Of a DNA stretch of 64,000 bases, positions 18,446 through 27,783 are shown piece by piece. The position numbers and the translations under genes were made by a program. The stretch is from Thermoanaerobaculia bacterium (GTDB taxonomy: Bacteria > Acidobacteriota > Thermoanaerobaculia > UBA5066), in assembly GCA_022071945.1 (NCBI GenBank), contig JAJVIN010000001.1, positions 434,001 to 498,000 on the forward strand, in the 5' to 3' direction. Position 1 is the stretch's first letter. Each line of letters opens with the position of its first letter. A model generated the notes under the pieces. It was not told where the DNA came from. It ran no database searches and saw only the letters and a list, made by a program, of their open reading frames with translations.

Positions 18446-19142
18446 CGAGGTGGCCCACACCCGTAAGTGGCCCGGAGACGACCGGATCACGGTGGCCGAG
18501 GCCTTCCGCAAGGAGCAACCGTCGCTCCTGCCGCTGCCCGTCCACCCCTTCGAGTCCGCTCGGCTGGTACCCGCGGCGCGGACCAAGACCATCTACGTGC
18601 GGTTCGACTTGAACGACTACTCGATCCCGCCCCAGGCCGTCGGCAGGCCGCTGACACTCTCGGTGACCTCGCAGACCGTGAGAATCCTTGACGGCGCCGA
18701 GGAGATCGCCCGGCATCCACGCTGCTGGGACCGTCACGAGGTCGTCGAGATCGCGGCCCACAAGGACGCCCTCCTGCGCGAGAAGCGAAAGGCCCTCGGC
18801 GCGACCCCGTCGGCGAGGCTCCTGGCCTGTATCCCGAAGGCAGAACTCTTCCTGGAAGCGGCCGTCGTTCGAGGAGCGTCCCCGGGAATCGAGACCCGCC
18901 GGCTCCTGTCGTTGCTCGACGACTATGGCGCCGAGCCGCTCGCCTCGGCCATCGACGAGGCGCTCACGCGTGGTACGCCTCGTGCCGCCTCGGTCCACTT
19001 CCTGCTCGAATCCCGTCGCCGCTTGCAGCGCCGCAAACCAGCCTCTCCTCTCGACCTCCGATCGCGTCCCGAACTCGAGCAGATGCACGTCACCCCACAC
19101 GCACTGGAGACCTACGATGGCCTCGCCGACTCCGAAGACTGA
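17658..19142 (+). CDS. istA: IS21-family transposase IstA
   Basis: A 494-residue DDE transposase that cuts and joins the ends of the element. An N-terminal helix-turn-helix ([18 protein letters not shown]) is followed by the RNase-H-like core: D123 in QVDWAHF, D186 in [10 protein letters not shown] and E232 in GRVERAIQF form the DDE triad. A beta-rich C-terminal domain ([19 protein letters not shown]) is typical of IstA. Length is normal for the family. Its end overlaps the istB start by 26 bp, as often seen with translational coupling. No clear ribosome binding site precedes the ATG. Confidence 0.95.
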   Translation: MIPEETVVEIRRLYFGEHFPVGTIAELLDVHHETVARAIATERFHGPRPAERASVTKPYHEFLVQTLTQYPRLRSTRLYQMVRDRGYKGSVVQLRRVVRRLRPVAPEAFLKLRKFPGEEAQVDWAHFGTVRVGRAERKLSCFVLTLSYSRALYLEFFFDQYLESFLTGHVNALSDFGGVPRTFLTDNLAAAVLERVGSAVRFNPRYLELCAHYHSAPRPCGVARGSEKGRVERAIQFVRHSFFAARPFTTLEDFNRKALAWRDEVAHTRKWPGDDRITVAEAFRKEQPSLLPLPVHPFESARLVPAARTKTIYVRFDLNDYSIPPQAVGRPLTLSVTSQTVRILDGAEEIARHPRCWDRHEVVEIAAHKDALLREKRKALGATPSARLLACIPKAELFLEAAVVRGASPGIETRRLLSLLDDYGAEPLASAIDEALTRGTPRAASVHFLLESRRRLQRRKPASPLDLRSRPELEQMHVTPHALETYDGLADSED

Positions 19143-19908
19143 CCTCCCCACCTCGCTGGCTTCGCTCGGGCTGCACGCAACGTCCGCAACCCTCGACGAC
19201 TTCCTCGCCCGCGCCACCAAGGGCCAATGGCCGTCCCGTCAGATCCTCGAGGAACTCGTCCGCGTCGAGACGGACGCCCGGGCCCAGAAGAGCCTGCACC
19301 GCCGTCTCCTGCGCTCGAGAATCGGGACCTTCAAGACCCTGGCCGACTTCGACTGGAACTGGCCCAAGAAGATCGATCGCGCCCTCATCGAACGCGCTCT
19401 CACCCTCGACTTCGTCCGCGACGGCCGCAATCTCATCCTCGTCGGCGCCAACGGCCTCGGAAAGACCCTCCTTGCCAAGGCCATCGCCCATCACGCCGTC
19501 CTCGCCGGTCACTCCGTCATCTTCCGAACAGCGGCCGAACTCCTCGCCGACGTGCAAGCCACCGACTCCCCCCAGCTCCGTCGGCGCAAGCTCGCCAAGT
19601 ACACCCGCCCGCGACTCCTCTGCCTCGACGAGGTGGGCTACCTGTCCTTCGACGACCAGGCCGCAGACCTCCTCTACGGCGTCCTGAACCCGCGTTACGA
19701 GGCTTCCCGGTCCACCCTCGTCACGACGAATCTCGCCTTCAAGGACTGGCCTTCCATCTTCCCGAACGCCACCTCCCTCGTCACCCTCATCGATCGCCTC
19801 ACCCACCACGCCGACGTCACCTTGATCACTGGCCAGAGTTATCGCGTCCGCGAGAGTGAGTTGGAGGCCGCGGCCCGCCAGAACTCCCGGGCTTCGAGGC
19901 CCGCGTGA
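19117..19908 (+). CDS. istB: IS21-family ATPase IstB
   Basis: A 263-residue AAA+ ATPase that helps the IstA transposase choose and deliver target DNA. Walker A is GANGLGKT at about residues 110-117, Walker B is [11 protein letters not shown] near 166, and the sensor-like [16 protein letters not shown] segment follows, all as in IstB/DnaC relatives. The ATG at 19117 lies inside the istA 3' end. The last codons overlap the next gene (GTGA arrangement), so istA, istB and the third gene are translated as a coupled set. Confidence 0.95.
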   Translation: MASPTPKTDLPTSLASLGLHATSATLDDFLARATKGQWPSRQILEELVRVETDARAQKSLHRRLLRSRIGTFKTLADFDWNWPKKIDRALIERALTLDFVRDGRNLILVGANGLGKTLLAKAIAHHAVLAGHSVIFRTAAELLADVQATDSPQLRRRKLAKYTRPRLLCLDEVGYLSFDDQAADLLYGVLNPRYEASRSTLVTTNLAFKDWPSIFPNATSLVTLIDRLTHHADVTLITGQSYRVRESELEAAARQNSRASRPA

Positions 19909-20297
19909 CTTCCTCGAACTCCCCGTCGGTATACCTGGCCGCCCTCTGCGCGACCCTCGAGGACTTACCGGGCCCGACGCTCCGTTTACGCGCGATAGAC
20001 CGTCGCCTTGCCCTCGACCTATACAGCAGGGGCGTGCCCATCGAGCTCCTCCGCGCCGCCCTTCAACTCGCAACCTTCCGCCGCCTCGTTCGCGACGCCG
20101 AAAGACCTCAGCTCGCGCCTGTCCGATCCCTCTACTACTACCTGCCCGTTGTCGACGAGCTACTCGCCCAGCCTCTCGATCCCGCCTGGACCCGCCACCT
20201 CGCCTCTCGCTTGGCGAAGCTCAAGTCCGTAGACACGCGCGGTGGCTCCGTCACGTCGGCTCCTGTCCAAACTCCCGCGTTTCCAAGTGAGCGCTGA
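19905..20297 (+). CDS. Third IS-encoded protein, helical, unknown role
   Basis: A 130-residue, largely helical protein starting at a GTG that overlaps the istB stop and ending with a TGA inside the right terminal repeat, three bases before the element ends. Recognisable phrases are [38 protein letters not shown] and [18 protein letters not shown] recall similar proteins next to some IS21-type transposases, but no biochemical role is known to me. Its coupling to istB and its containment within the inverted repeats argue that it belongs to the element rather than being host DNA. Confidence 0.75.
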   Translation: MTSSNSPSVYLAALCATLEDLPGPTLRLRAIDRRLALDLYSRGVPIELLRAALQLATFRRLVRDAERPQLAPVRSLYYYLPVVDELLAQPLDPAWTRHLASRLAKLKSVDTRGGSVTSAPVQTPAFPSER

Positions 20298-20300
20298 CAC
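20256..20300. repeat. IS21-type right terminal inverted repeat
   Basis: Reading inward on the minus strand it starts TGTCAGCGCTCACTTGG and holds TTTGGACAGGAGCC, matching the left end. The stop codon of the third IS gene lies within it. Confidence 0.9.
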
Positions 20301-20306
20301 CATCCG
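20301..20306. repeat. Target-site duplication, right copy (CCATCC)
   Basis: Exact copy of 16950-16955, immediately outside the right end of the element. Six bases is within the range known for IS21-type insertion. Confidence 0.9.
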
Positions 20307-20488
20307 GGCATGACGATGTCGAGGAGGATGATGTCCGGAGTCTCCGAGCGTGCGAGCTCGAGAGCCTGTTCCCCGTTCGTGGCGACGAGGATCTCGTACT
20401 CCTTCCGCAGCGCCCCGACCAGCATCCGGATGTGCGCGGGCGTGTCGTCCACCACGAGGACCCTCGGTGTCTCCCTCCCGGGACTCAT
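20301..20488 (-). pseudogene. Hybrid histidine kinase, 5' fragment separated by IS insertion
   Basis: The first 62 codons of a hybrid kinase: start MSPGRETP, receiver strand 1 VLVVDDTPAHIRML, and the phosphoacceptor segment PDIILLDIVMPGW, where the IS breaks the gene. The rest lies at 14922-16955. Translation now runs into the IS end and stops after about 50 unrelated residues. The gene started 71 bp after the stop of the large propeller kinase on the same strand, so both kinases were probably one operon. Confidence 0.9.
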
Positions 20489-20558
20489 GTGATCTCCATT
20501 CCGTGCTGTCCGCCATTCTCGCGCAACGGCGGCCAGGCGTCAGGACCCGATGTCCGCT

Positions 20559-23500
20559 TCAAGGAACCTGCAAGGATCCCAGCTCGTAGAGCGCGCCCTT
20601 GAAATCGAACTGGCCGAGGCGCGAGGCGACCCTTTCCAGAACGGCCCGGGAAGCGTCGTCCGTCACGCCTTGGCGGAGTCTGTCGAGGATCTCCTCGGCC
20701 TCGGGATTTTGCCTCGTGAGCTGCCGCCTCAACTCCTCAACGAGGCTCTGCAGCTCCCCGGGGGCCATCGAGAATCCCCCGGCCTCGAGCGGACCGGGCC
20801 TGCCGGACGGCGCGAGGGCCGTGGTTGGCGCGAGGGCCGAAAGCGAGGAGAGGACCTCATCGAGGGCTTCTTTCAGGCGAGTCACGAGCGAGAGGGCTTT
20901 CTCGTGACCTGCAAGCAGCGCCTTTTCCAGGGCCGCGGCGGCTCCTTCGACGTTCGCCATCGCGAGGTTGGCCGCTACCCCCTTGAGGCTGTGAGCCAGT
21001 CTGGAGGCTTCCGTCACCTTCCCTGCCCGCAGCAGCTCGGCGAGGGTTCCGGGGGCGTCCGCATAGTCCCTCGCGAAGTCGCGGATCAGCTGTTCAAGTA
21101 GGCCGCGATTCCCCCCGAGCCGCTTGAGAGCCTTCTCTGGATTCATGCTCGGGGTGGTGGGGAGGGACACCTCCGCCGCCGCGTCCGCTCCCGCTCCGGG
21201 AGAAGGCGAGAGGGGAGGCACCCTGATCCATCGGGCGAGCACGCGAAAGAGCTCCTCGGGTTCGATTGGCTTGGTCACGAAGTCGCTCATGCCGGCGGCG
21301 AGGCACGTTTCTCGGTAGCCGGCCATGGCATGGGCCGTCAAGGCAATGATGGGAAGACCGGCGTGCGCGGTCTTCTCCCGAATCCGGGCCGTGACCTCGT
21401 AGCCGTCCATGCCGGGGAGCTGGATGTCCATGAGCACGGCGGCGTAGTCCCGCCGGTCCACGGCCTCGACGGCCTCGTGGCCGTCGGAGGCCTCGTCCAC
21501 GGCGAGGCCGGCCCCGCCCAAGATCTCCCGGGCGACCTGACGGTTGATGGGGTTGTCCTCGACGAGGAGAACGCGGGCTCCGTGAAACGTGGTGTCGGGA
21601 CGCGGCCCGCCGGCGACAGCTGTCTCCGCCTGAACCGCCCGGAGGGGCTCCCTTATTCCTTGTCGAGCCTCGACCCCGTGTCGAGCCTCGACTCCGTGTC
21701 GAGCCTCGACTTCGAAACGAGCCGTGAAGCTGAAGGTCGAGCCCTTTCCGGGCTGGCTTTCCACGTCGATGGTGCCTCCCATGAGGTTCACCAGACGCTG
21801 ACTGATCGTGAGGCCCAGGCCCGTGCCCCCGTACTTGCGGGAGGTCGATGTATCCGCCTGACTGAAAGCCTGGAACAGCTTCGCCTGCTCATCCACGGTC
21901 ATGCCGATCCCGGTGTCCTCGACACGGAACCGAATCGCGGCCTCTGTGGAGGTGGCCGCCACCACCTCGACGCCGAGCGTGATCCGTCCGGACTCCGTGA
22001 ACTTCAGAGCGTTGCCCACGAGGTTCGTGAGGACTTGACCGAGCCTCAACGGATCGCCCGCGAGGGCCCTCGGCACCGGCTCCGAGACCTCCAGTAGAAG
22101 CTCGATCCCCTTCTCCGCGGCGCGGTTCTCGAAGAGGGCGATGACACGTGAGAGCACGGCATCCAGATCGAAGGACGTCCGTTCGAGGGTCAGCTTCCCG
22201 GCCTCGACCTTCGAGTAGTCCAGGATGTCGTTGATGACCCCGAGGAGCGACCGGGCGGAACCCTCGATCTTCTCGACGTAGTCCCGCTGCCGTGCATCCA
22301 GATTCGTCTTCAGGGCCAGATGCGAGAACCCCAGGACGGCGTTCATCGGCGTCCGGATCTCGTGGCTCATGTTGGCGAGGAACTCTGACTTGGACTTCGT
22401 GGCGGCCTCGGCCCTCTCGCGGGCCTTCCCGAGCAACTCGAGAGTGCGGGCCTTCTGGAAGGCGGAGACGAAGTGGGCCCTCAGCCCCTCGAGAAGCGAG
22501 AGGTCGTGCTCATCGAAGGCGTCCCTCACGTTCGTGTTCTCGAAGATGAAGTAGCCCTCGGCCCTCCCCTCCAGAGCCACTCGCACCACCAGCATGGCCT
22601 TCGGCACGAGGCCTTCCCGGAACTTCGCGCTGGCGGCGCGATTCTCGAAATCCCGCACGAGAAAGATGTCCGGGCTGACCTCCGCCGCGTCCTCGGTGTA
22701 GCGAGCCTCGGCCTCGGCGGGGCTCAGTCCGATCGATCCGATCTCGGAGAGGTCCCAACCGACGCTGGCCCTGTACCGGAATACGTTCTCCGCCGGATCC
22801 AGAACGAGGGCGGTGGACTTCTCCGCCCCCTTGATGACCTGTGCTTCCTTCAGGATGGCGGTCAGGAGCTCGTCGAAGTCCAGCCGTTCGTTGATGGACT
22901 TCACGACGGCATTGAGGGTCTCGAGCTGGTCCGTCTTCTGGCGGAGGTCCTCCGTCCGCAGGGCGACCTTGGCCTCGAGCCGTTGCCTCTCGAGCTGGAG
23001 CGCCCGCACTCGCCAGCGAGTCACGCCGTTGAGGATGGCCCCGAGAAAGAGGAGCCCGCCCCCGTACGCCCACCAGGTCCGGTACCAGGGGGGAAGGATC
23101 TGAAAGGAGTACGTGGCCTCCTCGCTGACGGTCCCGTTCACGTTCTTCGCGCGGACGCGAAAGCGATAGTCCCCTTCGCGGAGGTTCGTGTATTCCCGGT
23201 ATCCCTCGGCGGTCCACTTCGACCAGTGGCGGTCGTTCCCCTCGAGAAAAACCTGGAAACGAGTGGACTCCAGCCCGTCGAAGGATGGGGCCGCGTACTC
23301 GAACCGGACGCCGTTTCTCTCGTGAGGGATCGCGAGCCGGCGAGGCTGCCCGGCGCCGCCGAACAGGCTGCTGCCTCCGCCTGGCTGGCTGACGCTCCGG
23401 ATCAGGGCACGGAAGCTCTGCCCGTGCCGCGGGGGTGCACGCGAATCGAAGCGGAAGAGGCCCTCGTCGCCGCCGAACCAGACGACGCCAGACTCATCGG

Positions 23501-25460
23501 CCAGGATCGTCTGGATCGCGGACCCCGCAAAGGGCCGGAGGGCCTCTGGTTCCCAGCCGTAGGTGCCATCCGGCCGAAGAACGGCAGCGCCCGTCTCCTC
23601 GGTGTTCTCGTCTCCGGACTGCATCCAGATGCGGCCCCCCGAATCCTCGGCGAGCGCCAGGATCCGCCTCGGGGCGTCCGGAAACAGCCCCGCAAAGCGC
23701 GGATCCGGTTCGAACCGGCCTTGCCTCTCGTCAAAACGATACACGCCCCGGAGCGTCGCGAACACGATCGCCCCCGCGGCCCGGTAGACCCTGTTGCCGT
23801 TGAGACTGGGGAGGCCGTGGGCAGGAGAGAAAGACTCCACGGCCGGGGACCCGTCCCCGGAAAGGCGGATGCGCAGGACACCCGTCGTCTGGGTGCCCGC
23901 CCACAGGCGTCCGTCCGGCGACTCCACGAGCGTCCGCACCTCGCCGGAGACCCCGAAAAGCCGCCCTTCATCCACCCACTGGCCGTCGACTCGCCGAACC
24001 GAGGCGATGCCATCCATGAGCCCGACGAAGACCCGGCCTGGCTCCCTTCGAGAGGCGACGAGTACGAAAGCCGCTCCGGTCTCCTTCCTGACTTCCCGGG
24101 CGGAGTCGCCCCGAAACTCGTGAACCCCCTGATTGCTCGAGACGAGCAGAGAGCCCCCGCTGGATTCCGCGTCGGAGTCCACGTAGGACAGAAAGGACCA
24201 CGTCTGATGTTGGGGTCCCTCGATACGCTGGAAGCGAGGTTCGGGCCCCGTCTCAAGGCGAAAGAGCCCCTGACTCGTACCCGCGTGGAAGCGCCCCTCG
24301 TGGCGGAAGAGAGCGAGGACGGTTCCCGGCAGACCCGTGCGCTCATCGAAGACGGTCAGGGGCGAGCCGGTCGACAGGCGCGCGACACCACGGTCGAGGC
24401 CGAGCCAGAGCCCGCCCTCACGGTCGGACTGTGCCGTCCAGACCGTGTCGTCGGGCAGCCCCCGGGCCTTTTGAAGCCTGCCGAGCCACCGTCCCGTCCG
24501 GTCGATGAAATAGACGCCTCCCTGCAGGGTCCCCAGGGCCACGCGGCCATCGGGGAGAGCAGCCGCCGAATAGAGAAGATCTCGCTCCAGGCTGCCATCC
24601 ACCTCTGTCGGGAACGACCGGACGGCAGTGCCGTCGAGGAGGAAGCACCCCTTCTTTCGGGTGCCAATCAGGATCCTCCCGAGGTCATCCCAGGGGAGCA
24701 TCACGTTGATGGCTTCCTGGCCGAAGAGCTCGGTGCCGGGGACAAGGTTCAGCCGGCCTCCGGAGAGCTCGAAGAGGCCCCGGTCGACCTCCCGGATGAA
24801 GAGGCGATCCGCCACAAGGAACGAGAAACGAAACGCCGTCTCGGGGAGGAGCGTCGAGAGAGAGTTCCCGGCGAATCGAAACAGGCGTTTGTAGGTCGAG
24901 AAGTAGAGAGCATCGCGAGTCGCGAAGGTCTGCCAGACATCGGTAAAGTCCCGCTCGGACGCGGGCACTCTCGGAACGTGAGACACGTATCGCAACTTGC
25001 CCGTTTCGTCGGCGGCGAGAGCGCCGAAGTCTCCCTTGGCTCCCGCCCAGACACGCCCGGTGGCGTCCACGGCGAGAGACCGGACCGTCGTCCGATTCGC
25101 GGTCCGGATCAACCGCCAGCGCAGGCCGTCGAACTCGAGAACGCCGTCATTGTTGGCAACGTAGACGAGGCCTCGCGGATCCTGAACGACCGCCCAGTTC
25201 TGACCCGAGGCTCCGTACTCCTTCGGACTGAATGCCCGCAGAAGCGGGACTCCCGCTTCGAGGGGCGGCAGATCGGAGGCCGGGGGGGCGATGGGCGCCG
25301 AGGTGCCCTCACGGGCGCCGCCGGAAGCGGCACCGCCGGAAGCGGCACCGCCGGAAGCGGCACCGCCGGAGGCGGCTCGGGCAGGGGCAGCTCCTGCCCG
25401 CCCGGCAAGTCCGAGCAGGGAGATCACCACGAGTCCCGCGAGGACGCGCGCTGCCGTCAA
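20559..25460 (-). CDS. Large hybrid sensor histidine kinase with periplasmic two-component propeller
   Basis: A 1633-residue sensor of the one-protein two-component type. In order: signal peptide (1-24), a repeated Ala-Ser-Gly-Gly-Ala linker, a periplasmic seven-bladed-type propeller region (about 70-710; repeated GRVWAGTK-like and GGLWLGLD phrases), a Y_Y_Y-type domain (about 715-790), one membrane span (about 800-820), coiled coil, GAF domain, HisKA with H1033 in MSHEIRTP, ATPase ([21 protein letters not shown]), receiver with D1345 in [11 protein letters not shown], and HPt with H1490 in [11 protein letters not shown]. Such proteins often sense polysaccharide fragments in other phyla. The start is a TTG seven bases past the sulfatase stop; a GTG further in is possible. 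No separate DNA-binding output domain is present. Confidence 0.93.
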   Translation of the reverse strand: MTAARVLAGLVVISLLGLAGRAGAAPARAASGGAASGGAASGGAASGGAREGTSAPIAPPASDLPPLEAGVPLLRAFSPKEYGASGQNWAVVQDPRGLVYVANNDGVLEFDGLRWRLIRTANRTTVRSLAVDATGRVWAGAKGDFGALAADETGKLRYVSHVPRVPASERDFTDVWQTFATRDALYFSTYKRLFRFAGNSLSTLLPETAFRFSFLVADRLFIREVDRGLFELSGGRLNLVPGTELFGQEAINVMLPWDDLGRILIGTRKKGCFLLDGTAVRSFPTEVDGSLERDLLYSAAALPDGRVALGTLQGGVYFIDRTGRWLGRLQKARGLPDDTVWTAQSDREGGLWLGLDRGVARLSTGSPLTVFDERTGLPGTVLALFRHEGRFHAGTSQGLFRLETGPEPRFQRIEGPQHQTWSFLSYVDSDAESSGGSLLVSSNQGVHEFRGDSAREVRKETGAAFVLVASRREPGRVFVGLMDGIASVRRVDGQWVDEGRLFGVSGEVRTLVESPDGRLWAGTQTTGVLRIRLSGDGSPAVESFSPAHGLPSLNGNRVYRAAGAIVFATLRGVYRFDERQGRFEPDPRFAGLFPDAPRRILALAEDSGGRIWMQSGDENTEETGAAVLRPDGTYGWEPEALRPFAGSAIQTILADESGVVWFGGDEGLFRFDSRAPPRHGQSFRALIRSVSQPGGGSSLFGGAGQPRRLAIPHERNGVRFEYAAPSFDGLESTRFQVFLEGNDRHWSKWTAEGYREYTNLREGDYRFRVRAKNVNGTVSEEATYSFQILPPWYRTWWAYGGGLLFLGAILNGVTRWRVRALQLERQRLEAKVALRTEDLRQKTDQLETLNAVVKSINERLDFDELLTAILKEAQVIKGAEKSTALVLDPAENVFRYRASVGWDLSEIGSIGLSPAEAEARYTEDAAEVSPDIFLVRDFENRAASAKFREGLVPKAMLVVRVALEGRAEGYFIFENTNVRDAFDEHDLSLLEGLRAHFVSAFQKARTLELLGKARERAEAATKSKSEFLANMSHEIRTPMNAVLGFSHLALKTNLDARQRDYVEKIEGSARSLLGVINDILDYSKVEAGKLTLERTSFDLDAVLSRVIALFENRAAEKGIELLLEVSEPVPRALAGDPLRLGQVLTNLVGNALKFTESGRITLGVEVVAATSTEAAIRFRVEDTGIGMTVDEQAKLFQAFSQADTSTSRKYGGTGLGLTISQRLVNLMGGTIDVESQPGKGSTFSFTARFEVEARHGVEARHGVEARQGIREPLRAVQAETAVAGGPRPDTTFHGARVLLVEDNPINRQVAREILGGAGLAVDEASDGHEAVEAVDRRDYAAVLMDIQLPGMDGYEVTARIREKTAHAGLPIIALTAHAMAGYRETCLAAGMSDFVTKPIEPEELFRVLARWIRVPPLSPSPGAGADAAAEVSLPTTPSMNPEKALKRLGGNRGLLEQLIRDFARDYADAPGTLAELLRAGKVTEASRLAHSLKGVAANLAMANVEGAAAALEKALLAGHEKALSLVTRLKEALDEVLSSLSALAPTTALAPSGRPGPLEAGGFSMAPGELQSLVEELRRQLTRQNPEAEEILDRLRQGVTDDASRAVLERVASRLGQFDFKGALYELGSLQVP
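21661..21714. repeat. 18-bp in-frame tandem repeat, 3 copies
   Basis: Three 18-bp units beginning TGTCGAGCCTCGAC encode three copies of the hexapeptide Val-Glu-Ala-Arg-His-Gly (last one with Gln) in the linker between the ATPase and receiver domains of the propeller kinase. Confidence 0.85.
25320..25379. repeat. 15-bp in-frame tandem repeat, 4 copies
   Basis: Four units of GCCGGAAGCGGCACC, the last diverged, encode repeated Ala-Ser-Gly-Gly-Ala just after the signal peptide of the propeller kinase. A flexible linker prone to slippage. Confidence 0.85.
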
Positions 25461-25466
25461 GGGACT

Positions 25467-27641
25467 TCAACTCCCGGGCCGAAAGCGGGGATCGGATGGG
25501 AAGAGGCGGCGGGCCTCCAGGAGGAGCTGCTTCTCCCCTTCCGGGTCCTCTGTCTGGTGGAATGTCCTCATGGCGAGGAGGAAAGCCTCAGGTGTCGGTT
25601 GCCTCGAAACGAGCCTGATGAGGACCCGGCGGGCGTCCTCCCTGCGATCCGCTGCGGCGTAGAGGGTCGCGAGCGAGACCTGGGCATCGAGGCGCGCCGG
25701 ATACAGGCGGATCTCCTCGAGGAACTCCTTCTCGGCCTCGTGCGCGAGCCCTTTGCGGGCGAAGACGTCGCCGCGCAGCATGTGGAGGCCCGACTGCACG
25801 ACCTTGTCGTTCGCCGAGAGCGCCGCGGCCTCGTTGGCCCATCTCTCGGCCGCCGCCAGGTCGTTCTTCATGACGGCGAGGCGTCCCAGGACGAGGGCTC
25901 CCCGCACCTTCACCTTTCCCTTGCCCTTCTCGTACGCGGCACGGGCCGCGGGCTCGGCAGCCGCAAAGTCACCCCTGCCGAGCGCGGCGCGAGCCGTGAT
26001 GTCCTCGGCTTCCGGGTCGCCCAGGGCCCGAAGGGCCTCCGCGTGCTTCTCCCCTTCCTCCCACTTCCCGAGTTGCAGGCACAGGTTCGCGACCTCGCGC
26101 AGATAGGGCTGACGGGCAGCTTCGGGAGCGAGTTCCACGGTCTTCTTCAGGGCGGCGAGCGCCTCCTCGGGCCGGCCGAGCTGGATGAGGACCTTCGAGT
26201 TCATGTCCCAGACATCGAGCATTCGGGGGTTTTCCGCCAAGAGCTTCGTGAAGACGGCATGGGCCTTCTGGGCGTTGCCCAGGTTGAACTCCCCCAGGCC
26301 CCGGCGAAGCTCCTCGAAGGTCGCGATCCGGTCCTTCGGGTCGGCCAGATCGCCCGCGTTCGCGCTCGAGGGTCCGGCGCTGAGGTAGCCGAGGGAGGTG
26401 AGCTTCTTGCGAGCCTCGGGATCGAGGTCGCCCGCCGATTCGTACGGAGGCCTGCGCTTCTGAGCCTCGGGGAGAAGAGCGCGCAGGGCGTCCGGCTTCT
26501 CCGCGAGCCGGTTGTTCGTCTGTCCGGGGTCTGAAACGACGTCGTAGATCTCCGCTCTGGGGGCCTCGATGTAGTGCCATCGGCCATCGAAGAGCGAGAA
26601 GAGCTCGCTCCAGCCGAAGTGGATCCGGGGGAAGAACGTCTCGGAGAGGATCCGGCGCGGTGCGGCGCCGGGGGGATCGAGGAGAGAGCGGCTCCCCTCG
26701 GGGCGCTTGAACTCGGAGACGCCCGCTGCCTCCGCGAGAGTCGTGAAGACGTCGATGAGGGCGGCCGGCGCCGCGACCGTCTCGCCGGCGCGCTTGTTCC
26801 CAGGGAGCTTCAGGAAAAGCGGAACTTGCAAGGTCTCGCGATAGAGGAACATCCCGTGCTCGGATTCCCCGTGCTCACCGAGAGCCTCGCCGTGATCCGA
26901 AAGGAAGACGATCACGGCCCGGTCGTAGATGCCGCGTGCCTTCAGGAAGGTCAGGAACTTGCCGACGATGGCGTCAGAATGAGCGATCTCCCCGTCGTAG
27001 GGCCGATCGGCGTAACGGGACTTGAAAGGCTCAGGCGGAGCGTAAGGGGTGTGCGGCTCGTAAAGGTGGAGAAAGGCGAAGATCTTGGCGTCCTGGGATC
27101 GTGAAGCGAGCCAGGCCTCCAGGCGGGCCTCTGTATCGGGACCCGCGCGCTGGACTTCGCCGAGGGCGGCCTGTCCCTCGGCGGACTCCACGGCATCGTC
27201 GTAGAGATCGAACCCCCTCGCGATGCCGCTGTCGCCCTTCATGACGTAGCACGAGACCGCGGCGCCCGTTTCGTATCCCTGCTTCTTCAGAAGCTCGGTA
27301 AGGGTCGGGACGCTCGCTCTGATCCGGTAGCCGAGGTTGTCGCGCACGCCGTGGCCCGACGGCTCGAGCCCGGTCAGGATCGACGCGTGCGAGGGAAGTG
27401 TGAGAGGAACGTGCGACCAGGCGCGCTCGAAGAGAATCGAGTCTCTTCTGAGCGAATCGATGGCTGGAGTCTCGACGCCCTTGTAGCCGTAGGCTGGAAG
27501 ACGGTCCGAGCGCAGGGTGTCGACGCTGATGAGGACCACGGGAGCCGAGGGGAACGACTCGTTTCTGGGTGAGCCTCGGCGGCAGCCGGCCGCGAGAATC
27601 GAGAGGGCGCACAGAACAACGCCGGGGAGTCGCGATCGCAT
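25467..27641 (-). CDS. Sulfatase-fold (alkaline phosphatase superfamily) lipoprotein with TPR tail
   Basis: A 724-residue lipoprotein (lipobox LAAGC near residue 19). The N-terminal 420 residues have the sulfatase fold: metal site VVLISVDTLRSDRL, the nucleophile region PLTLPSHASILTG, HLYEPHTPY, and FLSDHGEALGEHGE. The formylglycine motif C/S-x-P-x-R is replaced by T-L-P-S-H, so threonine is the likely nucleophile, as in phosphoethanolamine and phosphoglycerol transferases of the same superfamily. A C-terminal region of TPR helices (about 440-720) follows. It starts the operon with the propeller kinase, seven bases upstream of it. ATG at 27641 gives the lipoprotein signal; the frame is open 93 bp upstream. 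Confidence 0.88.
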   Translation of the reverse strand: MRSRLPGVVLCALSILAAGCRRGSPRNESFPSAPVVLISVDTLRSDRLPAYGYKGVETPAIDSLRRDSILFERAWSHVPLTLPSHASILTGLEPSGHGVRDNLGYRIRASVPTLTELLKKQGYETGAAVSCYVMKGDSGIARGFDLYDDAVESAEGQAALGEVQRAGPDTEARLEAWLASRSQDAKIFAFLHLYEPHTPYAPPEPFKSRYADRPYDGEIAHSDAIVGKFLTFLKARGIYDRAVIVFLSDHGEALGEHGESEHGMFLYRETLQVPLFLKLPGNKRAGETVAAPAALIDVFTTLAEAAGVSEFKRPEGSRSLLDPPGAAPRRILSETFFPRIHFGWSELFSLFDGRWHYIEAPRAEIYDVVSDPGQTNNRLAEKPDALRALLPEAQKRRPPYESAGDLDPEARKKLTSLGYLSAGPSSANAGDLADPKDRIATFEELRRGLGEFNLGNAQKAHAVFTKLLAENPRMLDVWDMNSKVLIQLGRPEEALAALKKTVELAPEAARQPYLREVANLCLQLGKWEEGEKHAEALRALGDPEAEDITARAALGRGDFAAAEPAARAAYEKGKGKVKVRGALVLGRLAVMKNDLAAAERWANEAAALSANDKVVQSGLHMLRGDVFARKGLAHEAEKEFLEEIRLYPARLDAQVSLATLYAAADRREDARRVLIRLVSRQPTPEAFLLAMRTFHQTEDPEGEKQLLLEARRLFPSDPRFRPGS

Positions 27642-27730
27642 CGCCCAAGGGTAACTCCTGAAACAGCGGCTGAACCACCGAGAACCGGGGAGTGCCCCAC
27701 CCTCGCCCGGCGGGAGACAGACCAGGCGTG

Positions 27731-27759
27731 ACAAAAGGAGCCGGGCAAGGCCCGGCTCC
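27731..27759 (-). terminator. Rho-independent terminator after the Oar-like receptor gene
   Basis: Read on the minus strand, a perfect 10-bp GGAGCCGGGC stem with a three-base loop is followed by TTTTGT, 25 bp past the receptor stop at 27784. It separates the receptor from the sulfatase operon. Confidence 0.9.
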
Positions 27760-27783
27760 TCGGAAGGGAAAGCGTGTTGCGGA

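Larger units (their letters stand above)
16956..20300 (+). mobile_element. Complete IS21-type insertion sequence, 3345 bp
   Basis: The element begins TGTCA and ends TGACA, has imperfect inverted ends about 45 bp long, and is flanked by CCATCC duplications. It carries istA and istB overlapping by 26 bp, a third gene overlapping istB by four bases, and a cysteine-rich reading frame upstream of istA. At 3.3 kb it is longer than the usual 2-2.5 kb of the family because of those two extra frames. Both transposition genes are intact with catalytic residues, so it may still be active. It interrupts a hybrid histidine kinase on the opposite strand. Confidence 0.95.

Noticed and set aside
17232-19220. 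Minus-strand open frame of about 660 codons across istA
   Set aside because: Antisense to the transposase with its DDE residues; no recognisable domain.
25320-25379. Possible CRISPR-like repeat array
   Set aside because: Units are contiguous without spacers and encode an in-frame linker.
22473-26534. Plus-strand open frame of more than 1300 codons
   Set aside because: It is fully antisense to the propeller kinase and sulfatase genes, which carry complete motif sets. High GC keeps the opposite strand free of stops.
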